Assembly (NCBI GenBank): GCA_964020085.1
Contig: OZ026595.1
Span: forward strand, 14,207,414-14,271,413
From: Micromussa lordhowensis
Lineage: Eukaryota > Cnidaria > Anthozoa > Scleractinia > Lobophylliidae
DNA length: 64,000 nt
Direction of reading: 5' to 3'
The notes below the pieces were generated by a model. The model saw only the letters and a program-made list of their open reading frames with translations, did not search any database and was not told where the DNA came from. Within the stretch, counting starts at the first letter, position 1. The number at the start of each line of letters is the position of its first letter. The position numbers and the translations under genes are program-made. Of the stretch, positions 21,526-34,562 are shown piece after piece.

Positions 21526-23693
21526 GGCGCAAAATAAACAAAACAGCTGTCATTGTTGGCGCGAAATAGACAAAACAGCTGTCATTGTTGGCGCAAAATA
21601 AACAAAACAGCTGTAATTGTTGGCGTAAAATAAACAAAACAGCTGTAATTGTTTGCGCGAAATAAACACAACAGCTGTAATTGTTGGCGAAAACTAAACA
21701 AAACAGCTGTCATTGTTGGCGTAACATTGTTGGCGCAAAATAAACAAAAGAGCTGTAATTCTTGGCGTAAAAGAAACAAAACAGCTGTAATTGTTGGCAT
21801 AAAATAAACAAAACAGCTGTAATTGTTGGCGTAAAATAAACAAAACAGCTGTAATTGTTGGCGCAAAATAAACAAAACAGCTGTAATTGTTGCCGTAAAA
21901 TAAACAAAAGAGCTGTAATTGTTGGCGCGAAATAAACAAAACAACTGTAATTGTTGGCGAGAAATAAACAAAACAGCTGTCACTGTTGGCGTAACATTGT
22001 TGGCCCAAAATAAACAAAACAGCTGTAATTGTTGGCGCAAAATAAACAAAACAGCTGTAATTGTTGGCGTAAAATAAACAAAACAGCTGTAATTGTTGGC
22101 GTAAAATAAACAAAACAGCTGTAATTGTTGGCGTAAAATAAACAAAACAGCTGTAATTGTTGGCGCGAAATAAACAAAACAGCTGTAATTGTTGGCGTAA
22201 AATACACAAAAAAGCTGCAATTGTTGGCGCGAAATAAACAAAAGAGCTGTAATTGTTGGCGAGAAATAAACAAAACAGCTGTCATTGTTGGCGTAACATT
22301 GTTGGCGCAAAATAAACAAAACAGCTGTAATTGTTTGCGCAAAATAAACAAAACAGCTGTATTTGTTGGCGCGAAATAAACACAACAGCTGTAATTGTTG
22401 GCGTAAAATAAACAAAACAGCTTTAAGTGTTGGCGAGAAATAAACAAAACAGCTGTAATTGTTGGCGAGAAATAAACAAAACAGCTGTCATTGTTGGCGC
22501 AAAATAAACAAAACAGCTGTCATTGTTGGCGCGAAATAAACACAACAGCTGTCATTGTTGGCGCAAAATAAACAAAACAGCTGTAATTGTTGGCGTAAAA
22601 TAAACAAAACAGCTGTAATTGTTGGCGCAAAATAAACAAAACAGCTGTAATTGTTGGCGTAAAATAAACAAAACAGCTGTAATTGTTGGCGCGAAATAAA
22701 CACAACAGCTGTAATTGTTGGCGTAAAATAAACAAAACAGCTGTAATTGTTGGCGTGAAATAAACACAACAGCTGTAAATGTTGGCGAGAAATAAACAAA
22801 ACAGCTGTAATTGTTGGCGCAAAATAAAGAAAACAGCTGTAATTGTTGGCGCGAAATAAACAAAACAGCTGTAATTGTTGGCGTAAAATAAACAAAACAG
22901 CTGTAATTGTTGGCGTAAAATAAACAAAAGAGCTGTAATTGTTGGCGCGAAATAAACAAAACAGCTGTAATTGTTGGCGAGAAATAAACAAAACAGCTGT
23001 CATTGTTGGCGCAAAATAAACAAAACAGCTGTATTTGTTGGCGCGAAATAAACACAACAGCTGTAATTGTTGGCGCAAAATAAACAAAACAGCTGTAAGT
23101 GTTGGCGAGAAATAAACAAAAAAGCTGTAACTGTTGGCGAGAAATAAACAAAACAGCTGTCATTGTTGGCGCAAAATAAACAAAACAGCTTTCATTGTCG
23201 GCGCGAAATAAACAAAACAGCTTTCATTGTTGGCGCAAAATAAACAAAACAGCTGTAATTGTTGGCGTAAAATAAACAAAACAGCTGTAATTGTTGGCGC
23301 AAAATAAACAAAACAGCTGTAATTGTTGGCGTAAAATAAACAAAAGAGCTGTAATTGTTGGCGCGAAATAAACACAACAGCTGTAATTGTTGGCGAGAAA
23401 TAAACAAAACAGCTGTCATTGTTGGCGTAACATTGTTGGCGCAAAATAAACAAAACAGCTGTAATTGTTGGCGCAAAATAAACAAAACAGCTGTAATTGT
23501 TGGCGCCAAATAAACAAAACAGCTGTAATTGTTTGCGTAAAATAAACAAAACAGCTGTAATTTTTGGCGCAAAATAAACAAAACAGCTGTAATTGTTGGC
23601 GTAAAATAAACAAAAGAGCTGTAATTGTTGGCGCGAAATAAACAAAACAGCTGTAATTGTTGGCGAGAAATAAACAAAACAGCTGTCATTGTT
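21526..23693 (+). repeat. 2168-bp tandem duplication, copy 2
   Basis: Direct tandem copy of 19358-21525. In all parts I compared the two copies are indistinguishable, including rare variants. Copy 1 ends in GTCATTGTTGGCGCAAAAT, while copy 2 ends in GTCATTGTTAGCGTAAC, which marks the right edge. The duplication is absent from block X copy B, so it is younger than the X duplication. Confidence 0.92.
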
Positions 23694-24499
23694 AGCGTAA
23701 CATTGTTGGCGTAAAATAAACAAAACAGCTGTAAGTGTTGGCGAGAAATAAACAAAAAAGCTGTAATTGTTGGCGAGAAATAAACAAAGCAGCTGTCATT
23801 GTTGGCGCAAAATAAACAAAACAGCTGTCATTGTCGGCGCGAAATAAACAAAACAGCTGTCATTGTTGGCGGAAAATAAATAAAACAGCTGTAATTGTTG
23901 GCGTGAAATAAACAAAACAGCTGTAATTGTTGGCGCAAAATAAACAAAACAGCTGTAATTGTTGGCGTAACATTGTTGGCGCAAAATAAACAAAACAGCT
24001 ATAATTGTTGGCGCAAAATAAACAAAACAGCTGTAATTGTTGGCGCGAAATAAACACAACAGCTGTAATTGTTGGCGTAAAATAAACAAAACAGCTGTAA
24101 TTGTTGGCGAGAAATAAACAAAACAGCTGTAATTGTTGGCGCGAAATAAACAAAACAGCTGTAATTGTTGGCGTAAAATAAACAAAACAGCTGTAATTGT
24201 TGGCGTAAAATAAACAAAAGAGCTGTAATTGTTGGCGCGAAATAAACAAAACAGCTGTAATTGTTGGCGAGAAATAAACAAAACAGTGTTGGCGCGAAAT
24301 AAACAAAACAGCTGTAATTGTTGGCGAGAAATAAACAAAACAGCTGTCACTGTTGGCAAAACATTGTTGGCCCAAAATAAACAAAACAGCTGTAATTGTT
24401 GGCGCGAAATAAACACAACAGCTGTAATTGTTGGCGTAAAATAAACAAAACAGCTGTCATTGTTGCCGAGAAATAAACAAAACAGCTGTAATTGTTGGC
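23694..24499 (+). repeat. Regular satellite with a 7-bp-deleted monomer
   Basis: It has half-monomers near 23700 and 23969. At 24284 the monomer reads CAGTGTTGGCGCG; 7 bp (CTGTAAT) are missing and the E-box is lost. It is followed by the altered half-monomer GGCAAAACATTGTTGGCCC near 24357. The same pair of lesions recurs at 27636 and 29459. Confidence 0.88.
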
Positions 24500-27222
24500 G
24501 AGAAATAAACAAAACAGCTGTCATTGTTGGCGCAAAATAAACAAAACAGCTGTCATTGTTGGCGCGAAATAAACAAAACAGCTGTCATTGTTGGCGCAAA
24601 ATAAACAAAACAGCTGTAATTGTTGGCGTAAAATAAACAAAACAGGTGTAATTGTTGGCGCAAAATAAACAAAACAGCTGTAATTGTTGGCGCAAAATAA
24701 ACAAAACAGCTGTAATTGTTGGCGAGAAATAGACAAAACAGCTGTCACTGTTGGCGTAACATTGTTGGCGCAAAATAAACAAAACAGCTGTAATTGTTGG
24801 CGCAAAATAAACAAAACAGCTCTAATTGTTGGCGCGAAATAAACACAACAGCTGTAATTGTTGGCGTAAAATAAACAAAACAGCTGTAATTTTTGGCGTA
24901 AAATAAACAAAACAGCTGTAATTGTTGGCGCAAAATAAACAAAACAGCTGTAATTGTTGGCGCAAATATAAACAAAACAGCTGTAATTGTTGGCGCGAAA
25001 TAAACACAACAGCTGTAATTGTTGGCGTAAAATAAACAAAACAGCTGTAATTGTTGGCGTAAAATAAACAAAACAGCTGTAATTGTTGGCGAGAAATAAA
25101 CAAAACAGCTGTCATTGTTGGCGTAACATTGTTGGCGCAAAATAAACAAAACAGCTGTAATTGTTGGCGAGAAATAAACAAAAGAGCTGTAATTGTTGGC
25201 GAGAAATAAACAAAACAGCTGTCATTGTTGGCGCAAAATAAACAAAACAGCTGTCATTGTTGGCGTGAAATAAACAAAAAAGCTGTCATTGTTGGCGCAA
25301 AATAAACAAAACAGCTGTAATTGTTGGCGTAAAATAAACAAAACAGCTGTAATTGTTGGCGCAAAATAAACAAAACAGCTGTAATTGTTGGCGTAAAATA
25401 AACAAAACAGCTGTAATTGATGGCGCGAAATAAACACAACAGCTGTAATTGTTGGCGAGAACTAAACAAAACAGCTGTCATTGTTGGCGTAACATTGTTG
25501 GCGCAAAATAAACAAAACAGCTGTAATTGTTGGCGTAAAATAAACAAAACAACTGTAATTGTTGGCGAGAAATAAACAAAACAGCTGTGATTGTTGGCGA
25601 GAAATAAACAAAACAGCTGTCATTGTTGGCGCAAAATAAACAAAACAGCTGTCATTGTTGGCGTGAAATAAACAAAACAGCTGTCATTCTTGGCGCAAAA
25701 TAAACAAAACAGCTGTAATTGTTGGCGTAAAATAAACAAAACAGCTGTAATTGTTAACGCAAAATAAACAAAACAGCTGTAATTGTTGGCGTAAAATAAA
25801 CAAAACAGCTGTAATTGTTGGCGCGAAATAAACACAACAGCTGTAATTGTTGGCGAGAACTAAACAAAACAGCTGTCATTGTTGGCGTAACATTGTTGGC
25901 GCAAAATAAACAAAACAGCTATCATTGTCGGCGCGAAATAAACAAAACAGCTGTAATTGTTGGCGTAAAATAAACAAAACAGCTGTAATTGTTGGCGTAA
26001 AATAAATAAAACAGCTGTAATTGTTGGCGCAAAATAAACAAAACAGCTGTAATTGTTGGCGTAAAATAAACAAAAGAGCTGTAACTGTTGGCGCGAAATA
26101 AACAAAACAGCTGTAATTGTTGGCGAGAAATAAACAAAACAGCTGTCATTGTTGGCGTAACATTGTTGGCGCAAAATGAAGAAAACAGCTGTAATTGTTG
26201 GCGCAAAATAAACAAAACAGCTGTAATTGTTGGCGCGAAATAAACACACCAGCTGTAATTGTTGGCGTAAAAAAAACAAAACAGCTGTAATTGTTGCCGA
26301 GAAATAAACAAAACAGCTGTAATTGTTGGCGAGAAATAAACAAAACAGCTGTCATTGTTGGCGCAAAATAAACAAAACAGCTGTCATTGTTGGCGCGAAA
26401 TAGACAAAACAGCTGTCATTGTTGGCGCAAAATAAACAAAACAGCTGTCATTGTTGGCGTAAAATAAACAAAACAGCTGTAATTGTTGGCGCGAAATAAA
26501 CACAACAGCTGTAATTGTTGGCGAGAACTAAACAAAACAGCTGTCATTGTTGGCGTAACATTGTTGGCGCAAAATAAACAAAAGAGCTGTAATTGTTGGC
26601 GTAAAATAAACAAAACAACTGTAATTGTTGGCGAGAAATAAACAAAACAGCTGTAATTGTTGGCGAGAAATAAACAAAACAGCTGTCATTGTTGGCGCAA
26701 AATAAACAAAACAGCTGTCATTGTTGGCGCGAAATAAACAAAACAGCTGTCATTCTTGGCGCAAAATAAACAAAACAGCTGTAATTGTTGGCGTAAAATA
26801 AACAAAACAGCTGTAATTGTTAACGCAAAATAAACAAAACAGCTGTAATTGTTGGCGTAAAATAAACAAAACAGCTGTAATTGTTGGCGCGAAATAAACA
26901 CAACAGCTGTAATTGTTGGCGAGAACTAAACAAAACAGCTGTCATTGTTGGCGTAACATTGTTGGCGCAAAATAAACAAAACAGCTATCATTGTCGGCGC
27001 GAAATAAACAAAACAGCTGTAATTGTTGGCGTAAAATAAACAAAACAGCTGTAATTGTTGGCGTAAAATAAACAAAACAGCTGTAATTGTTGGCGCAAAA
27101 TAAACAAAACAGCTGTAATTGTTGGCGTAAAATAAACAAAAGAGCTGTAATTGTTGGCGCGAAATAAACAAAACAGCTGTAATTGTTGGCGAGAAATAAA
27201 CAAAACAGCTGTCATTGTTGGC
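24500..27222 (+). repeat. 5207-bp-spaced segment, copy 1
   Basis: It matches 29707-32429 at a constant 5207-bp offset. Shared markers include CAAATATAAAC (near 24963), GTGAAATAAACAAAAAAGC (near 25265), GTTAACGCAAAAT (25755), GCTATCATTGTCGG (25918) and AATGAAGAAAAC (26176). Homology stops at GGCGGAAAAT (27222) against GGCGTAACATT (32429). Confidence 0.87.
25888..26953 (+). repeat. 1066-bp higher-order unit
   Basis: Half-monomers at 25888, 26158, 26556 and 26954 divide it into 270 + 398 + 398 bp, that is 32 monomers and three half-monomers. The same three-part unit is at 31095-32160, and its left part repeats at 32161-32828. Confidence 0.9.
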
Positions 27223-28207
27223 GGAAAATAAACAAAACAGCTGTAATTGTTGGCGTGAAATAAACAAAACAGCTGTAATTGTTGGCGCAAAATAAACAAA
27301 ACAGCTGTAATTGTTGGCGTAACATTGTTGGCGCAAAATAAACAAAACAGCTATAATTGTTGGCGCAAAATAAACAAAACAGCTGTAATTGTTGGCGCGA
27401 AATAAACACAACAGCTGTAATTGTTGGCGTAAAATAAACAAAACAGCTGTAATTGTTGGCGAGAAATAAACAAAACAGCTGTAATTGTTGGCGCGAAATA
27501 AACAAAACAGCTGTAATTGTTGGCGTAAAATAAACAAAACAGCTGTAATTGTTGGCGTAAAATAAACAAAAGAGCAGTAATTGTTGGCGCGAAATAAACA
27601 AAACAGCTGTAATTGTTGGCGAGAAATAAACAAAACAGTGTTGGCGCGAAATAAACAAAACAGCTGTAATTGTTGGCGAGAAATAAACAAAACAGCTGTC
27701 ACTGTTGGCAAAACATTGTTGGCCCAAAATAAACAAAACAGCTGTAATTGTTGGCGTAAAATAAACAAAACAGCTGTAATTGTTGGCGCGAAATAAACAC
27801 AACAGCTGTAATTGTTGGCGTAAAATAAACAAAACAGCTGTCATTGTTGCCGAGAAATAAACAAAACAGCTGTAATTGTTGGTGCGAAATAAACAAAACA
27901 GCTGTCATTGTTGGCGCAAAATAAACAAAACAGCTGTCATTGTTGGCGCGAAATAAACAAAACAGCTGTCATTGTTGGCGCAAAATAAACAAAACAGCTG
28001 TAATTGTTGGCGTAAAATAAACAAAACAGGTGTAATTGTTGGCGCAAAATAAACAAAACAGCTGTAATTGTTGGCGCAAAATAAACAAAACAGCTGTAAT
28101 TGTTGGCGAGAAATAGACAAAACAGCTGTCACTGTTGGCGTAACATTGTTGGCGCAAAATAAACAAAACAGCTGTAATTGTTGGCGCAAAATAAACAAAA
28201 CAGCTGT
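26385..28207 (+). repeat. 1823-bp tandem duplication, copy 1
   Basis: Length decomposes as 55 monomers, five half-monomers and one 7-bp deletion (55 x 32 + 5 x 14 - 7). The deleted monomer is at 27636. Differences from copy 2 are single bases: GTCATT against GTAATT near 26448 and GGTGCG against GGCGCG near 27883. Confidence 0.9.
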
Positions 28208-30030
28208 CATTGTTGGCGCGAAATAGACAAAACAGCTGTCATTGTTGGCGCAAAATAAACAAAACAGCTGTAATTGTTGGCGTAAAATAAACAAAACAGC
28301 TGTAATTGTTGGCGCGAAATAAACACAACAGCTGTAATTGTTGGCGAGAACTAAACAAAACAGCTGTCATTGTTGGCGTAACATTGTTGGCGCAAAATAA
28401 ACAAAAGAGCTGTAATTGTTGGCGTAAAATAAACAAAACAACTGTAATTGTTGGCGAGAAATAAACAAAACAGCTGTAATTGTTGGCGAGAAATAAACAA
28501 AACAGCTGTCATTGTTGGCGCAAAATAAACAAAACAGCTGTCATTGTTGGCGCGAAATAAACAAAACAGCTGTCATTCTTGGCGCAAAATAAACAAAACA
28601 GCTGTAATTGTTGGCGTAAAATAAACAAAACAGCTGTAATTGTTAACGCAAAATAAACAAAACAGCTGTAATTGTTGGCGTAAAATAAACAAAACAGCTG
28701 TAATTGTTGGCGCGAAATAAACACAACAGCTGTAATTGTTGGCGAGAACTAAACAAAACAGCTGTCATTGTTGGCGTAACATTGTTGGCGCAAAATAAAC
28801 AAAACAGCTATCATTGTCGGCGCGAAATAAACAAAACAGCTGTAATTGTTGGCGTAAAATAAACAAAACAGCTGTAATTGTTGGCGTAAAATAAACAAAA
28901 CAGCTGTAATTGTTGGCGCAAAATAAACAAAACAGCTGTAATTGTTGGCGTAAAATAAACAAAAGAGCTGTAATTGTTGGCGCGAAATAAACAAAACAGC
29001 TGTAATTGTTGGCGAGAAATAAACAAAACAGCTGTCATTGTTGGCGGAAAATAAACAAAACAGCTGTAATTGTTGGCGTGAAATAAACAAAACAGCTGTA
29101 ATTGTTGGCGCAAAATAAACAAAACAGCTGTAATTGTTGGCGTAACATTGTTGGCGCAAAATAAACAAAACAGCTATAATTGTTGGCGCAAAATAAACAA
29201 AACAGCTGTAATTGTTGGCGCGAAATAAACACAACAGCTGTAATTGTTGGCGTAAAATAAACAAAACAGCTGTAATTGTTGGCGAGAAATAAACAAAACA
29301 GCTGTAATTGTTGGCGCGAAATAAACAAAACAGCTGTAATTGTTGGCGTAAAATAAACAAAACAGCTGTAATTGTTGGCGTAAAATAAACAAAAGAGCAG
29401 TAATTGTTGGCGCGAAATAAACAAAACAGCTGTAATTGTTGGCGAGAAATAAACAAAACAGTGTTGGCGCGAAATAAACAAAACAGCTGTAATTGTTGGC
29501 GAGAAATAAACAAAACAGCTGTCACTGTTGGCAAAACATTGTTGGCCCAAAATAAACAAAACAGCTGTAATTGTTGGCGTAAAATAAACAAAACAGCTGT
29601 AATTGTTGGCGCGAAATAAACACAACAGCTGTAATTGTTGGCGTAAAATAAACAAAACAGCTGTCATTGTTGCCGAGAAATAAACAAAACAGCTGTAATT
29701 GTTGGCGCGAAATAAACAAAACAGCTGTCATTGTTGGCGCAAAATAAACAAAACAGCTGTCATTGTTGGCGCGAAATAAACAAAACAGCTGTCATTGTTG
29801 GCGCAAAATAAACAAAACAGCTGTAATTGTTGGCGTAAAATAAACAAAACAGGTGTAATTGTTGGCGCAAAATAAACAAAACAGCTGTAATTGTTGGCGC
29901 AAAATAAACAAAACAGCTGTAATTGTTGGCGAGAAATAGACAAAACAGCTGTCACTGTTGGCGTAACATTGTTGGCGCAAAATAAACAAAACAGCTGTAA
30001 TTGTTGGCGCAAAATAAACAAAACAGCTGT
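28208..30030 (+). repeat. 1823-bp tandem duplication, copy 2
   Basis: Tandem copy of 26385-28207 with the 7-bp-deleted monomer at 29459 and the altered half-monomer GGCAAAACATTG near 29531. AAAAGAGCAGTAATTG is in the same place in both (near 27570 and 29393). The right edge is where GTCATT (28213 region) gives way to GTAATT. Confidence 0.9.
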
Positions 30031-32429
30031 AATTGTTGGCGCGAAATAAACACAACAGCTGTAATTGTTGGCGTAAAATAAACAAAACAGCTGTAATTTT
30101 TGGCGTAAAATAAACAAAACAGCTGTAATTGTTGGCGCAAAATAAACAAAACAGCTGTAATTGTTGGCGCAAATATAAACAAAACAGCTGTAATTGTTGG
30201 CGCGAAATAAACACAACAGCTGTAATTGTTGGCGTAAAATAAACAAAACAGCTGTAATTGTTGGCGTAAAATAAACAAAACAGCTGTAATTGTTGGCGAG
30301 AAATAAACAAAACAGCTGTCATTGTTGGCGTAACATTGTTGGCGCAAAATAAACAAAACAGCTGTAATTGTTGGCGAGAAATAAACAAAAGAGCTGTAAT
30401 TGTTGGCGAGAAATAAACAAAACAGCTGTCATTGTTGGCGCAAAATAAACAAAACAGCTGTCATTGTTGGCGTGAAATAAACAAAAAAGCTGTCATTGTT
30501 GGCGCAAAATAAACAAAACAGCTGTAATTGTTGGCGTAAAATAAACAAAACAGCTGTAATTGTTGGCGCAAAATAAACAAAACAGCTGTAATTGTTGGCG
30601 TAAAATAAACAAAACAACTGTAATTGATGGCGCGAAATAAACACAACAGCTGTAATTGTTGGCGAGAACTAAACAAAACAGCTGTCATTGTTGGCGTAAC
30701 ATTGTTGGCGCAAAATAAACAAAACAGCTGTAATTGTTGGCGTAAAATAAACAAAACAACTGTAATTGTTGGCGAGAAATAAACAAAACAGCTGTAATTG
30801 TTGGCGAGAAATAAACAAAACAGCTGTCATTGTTGGCGCAAAATAAACAAAACAGCTGTCATTGTTGGCGCGAAATAAACAAAACAGCTGTCATTCTTGG
30901 CGCAAAATAAACAAAACAGCTGTAATTGTTGGCGTAAAATAAACAAAACAGCTGTAATTGTTAACGCAAAATAAACAAAACAGCTGTAATTGTTGGCGTA
31001 AAATAAACAAAACAGCTGTAATTGTTGGCGCGAAATAAACACAACAGCTGTAATTGTTGGCGAGAACTAAACAAAACAGCTGTCATTGTTGGCGTAACAT
31101 TGTTGGCGCAAAATAAACAAAACAGCTATCATTGTCGGCGCGAAATAAACAAAACAGCTGTAATTGTTGGCGTAAAATAAACAAAACAGCTGTAATTGTT
31201 GGCGTAAAATAAATAAAACAGCTGTATTTGTTGGCGCAAAATAAACAAAACAGCTGTAATTGTTGGCGTAAAATAAACAAAAGAGCTGTAATTGTTGGCG
31301 CGAAATAAACAAAACAGCTGTAATTGTTGGCGAGAAATAAACAAAACAGCTGTCATTGTTGGCGTAACATTGTTGGCGCAAAATGAAGAAAACAGCTGTA
31401 ATTGTTGGCGCAAAATAAACAAAACAGCTGTAATTGTTGGCGCGAAATAAACACAACAGCTGTAATTGTTGGCGTAAAAAAAACAAAACAGCTGTAATTG
31501 TTGCCGAGAAATAAACAAAACAGCTGTAATTGTTGGCGAGAAATAAACAAAACAGCTGTCATTGTTGGCGCAAAATAAACAAAACAGCTGTCATTGTTGG
31601 CGCGAAATAGACAAAACAGCTGTCATTGTTGGCGCAAAATAAACAAAACAGCTGTAATTGTTGGCGTAAAATAAACAAAACAGCTGTAATTGTTGGCGCG
31701 AAATAAACACAACAGCTGTAATTGTTGGCGAGAACTAAACAAAACAGCTGTCATTGTTGGCGTAACATTGTTGGCGCAAAATAAACAAAAGAGCTGTAAT
31801 TGTTGGCGTAAAATAAACAAAACAACTGTAATTGTTGGCGAGAAATAAACAAAACAGCTGTAATTGTTGGCGAGAAATAAACAAAACAGCTGTCATTGTT
31901 GGCGCAAAATAAACAAAACAGCTGTCATTGTTGGCGCGAAATAAACAAAACAGCTGTCATTCTTGGCGCAAAATAAACAAAACAGCTGTAATTGTTGGCG
32001 TAAAATAAACAAAACAGCTGTAATTGTTAACGCAAAATAAACAAAACAGCTGTAATTGTTGGCGTAAAATAAACAAAACAGCTGTAATTGTTGGCGCGAA
32101 ATAAACACAACAGCTGTAATTGTTGGCGAGAACTAAACAAAACAGCTGTCATTGTTGGCGTAACATTGTGGGCGCAAAATAAACAAAACAGCTATCATTG
32201 TCGGCGCGAAATAAACAAAACAGCTGTAATTGTTGGCGTAAAATAAACAAAACAGCTGTAATTGTTGGCGTAAAATAAACAAAACAGCTGTAATTGTTGG
32301 CGCAAAATAAACAAAACAGCTGTAATTGTTGGCGTAAAATAAACAAAAGAGCTGTAATTGTTGGCGCGAAATAAACAAAACAGCTGTAATTGTTGGCGAG
32401 AAATAAACAAAACAGCTGTCATTGTTGGC
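29707..32429 (+). repeat. 5207-bp-spaced segment, copy 2
   Basis: Second copy of 24500-27222. Landmark half-monomers at 31095, 31365, 31763 and 32161 match 25888, 26158, 26556 and 26954. It overlaps the right end of the 1823-bp copy 2, because the 1823-bp duplication lies between the two copies and contributes to their spacing. Confidence 0.87.
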
Positions 32430-34562
32430 GTAACATTGTTGGCGCAAAATGAAGAAAACAGCTGTAATTGTTGGCGCAAAATAAACAAAACAGCTGTAAT
32501 TGTTGGCGCGAAATAAACACAACAGCTGTAATTGTTGGCGTAAAAAAAACAAAACAGCTGTAATTGTTGCCGAGAAATAAACAAAACAGCTGTAATTGTT
32601 GGCGAGAAATAAACAAAACAGCTGTCATTGTTGGCGCAAAATAAACAAAACAGCTGTCATTGTTGGCGCGAAATAGACAAAACAGCTGTCATTGTTGGCG
32701 CAAAATAAACAAAACAGCTGTAATTGTTGGCGTAAAATAAACAAAACAGCTGTAATTGTTGGCGCGAAATAAACACAACAGCTGTAATTGTTGGCGAGAA
32801 CTAAACAAAACAGCTGTCATTGTTGGCGTAACATTGTTGGCGCAAAATAAACAAAAGAGCTGTAATTCTTGGCGTAAAAGAAATAAAACAGCTGTAATTG
32901 TTGGCGTAAAATAAACAAAACAGCTGTAATTGTTGGCGTAAAATAAACAAAACAGCTGTAATTGTTGGCGCAAAATAAACAAAACAGCTGTAATTGTTGC
33001 CGTAAAATAAACAAAAGAGCTGTAATTGTTGGCGCGAAATAAACAAAACAGCTGTAATTGTTGGCGAGAAATAAACAAAACAGCTGTCACTGTTGGCGTA
33101 ACATTGTTGGCCCAAAATAAACAAAACAGCTGTAATTGTTGGCGCAAAATAAACAAAACAGCTGTAATTGTTGGTGCGAAATAAACACAACAGCTGTAAT
33201 TGTTGGCGTAAAATAAACAAAACAGCTGTCATTGTTGCCGAGAAATAAACAAAACAGCTGTAATTGTTGGCGAGAAATAAACAAAACAGCTGTCATTGTT
33301 GGCGCAAAATAAACAAAACAGCTGTCATTGTTGGCGCGAAATAAACAAAACAGCTGTCATTGTTGGCGCAAAATAAACAAAACAGCTGTAATTGTTGGCG
33401 TAAAATAAACAAAACAGCTGTAATTGTTGGCGCAAAATAAACAAAACAGCTGTAATTGTTGGCGTAAAATAAACAAAACAGCTGTAATTGTTGGCGCGAA
33501 ATAAACAAAACAGCTGTAATTGTTGGCGAGAACTAAACAAAACAGCTGTCATTGTTGGCGTAACATTGTTGGCGCAAAATAAACAAAAGAGCTGTAATTC
33601 TTGGCGTAAAAGAAACAAAACAGCTGTAATTGTTGGCGTAAAATAAACAAAACAGCTGTAGTTGTTGGCGTAAAATAAACAAAACAGCTGTAATTGTTGG
33701 CGCAAAATAAACAAAACAGCTGTAATTGTTGCCGTAAAATAAACAAAAGAGCTGTAATTGTTGGCGCGAAATAAACAAAACAGCTGTAATTGTTGGCGAG
33801 AAATAGACAAAACAGCTGTCACTGTTGGCGTAACATTGTTGGCGCAAAATAAACAAAACAGCTGTAATTGTTGGCGCAAAATAAACAAAACAGCTTTAAT
33901 TGTTGGCGCGAAATAAACACAACAGCTGTAATTGTTGGCGTAAAATAAACATAACAGCTGTAATTTTTGGCGTAAAATAAACAAAACAGCTGTAATTGTT
34001 GGCGCAAAATAAACAAAACAGCTGTAATTGTTGGCGCAAAATAAACAAAACAGCTGTAATTGTTGGCGCGAAATAAACACAACAGCTGTAATTGTTGGCG
34101 TAAAATAAACAAAACAGCTGTAATTGTTGGCGTAAAATAAACAAAACAGCTGTAATTGTTGGCGAGAAATAAACAAAACAGCTGTCATTGTTGGCGTAAC
34201 ATTGTTGGCGCAAAATAAACAAAACAGCTGTAATTGTTGGCGAGAAATAAACAAAAGAGCTGTAATTGTTGGCGAGAAATAAACAAAACAGCTGTCATTG
34301 TTGGCGCAAAATAAACAAAACAGCTGTCATTGTTGGCGTGAAATAAACAAAACAGCTGTCATTGTTGGCGCAAAATAAACAAAACAGCTGTAATTGTTGG
34401 CGTAAAATAAACAAAACAGCTGTAATTGTTGGCGCAAAATAAACAAAACAGCTGTAATTGTTGGCGTAAAATAAACAAAACAGCTGTAATTGTTGGCGCG
34501 AAATAAACACAACAGCTGTAATTGTTGGCGAGAACTAAACAAAACAGCTGTCATTGTTGGCG
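32430..34562 (+). repeat. Regular satellite, no gene
   Basis: Regular array with half-monomers at 32431, 32829, 33099, about 33561, 33831 and 34197. It mixes markers of block X (GTAATTCTTGGCG, AAAAGAAAT near 32870; GGCCCAAAAT near 33110) with markers of the 24.5-30 kb family (GCTTTAATTG, GTAATTTTTGGCG near 33961). It looks like a mosaic of the two neighbours. Confidence 0.85.

Noticed and set aside
19358..23693. Assembly artefact as explanation of the 2168-bp duplication
   Set aside because: Not excluded, but not preferred: flanks differ on both sides in a way expected for unequal exchange, and other duplications here show scattered base differences. Read support is needed to settle it.
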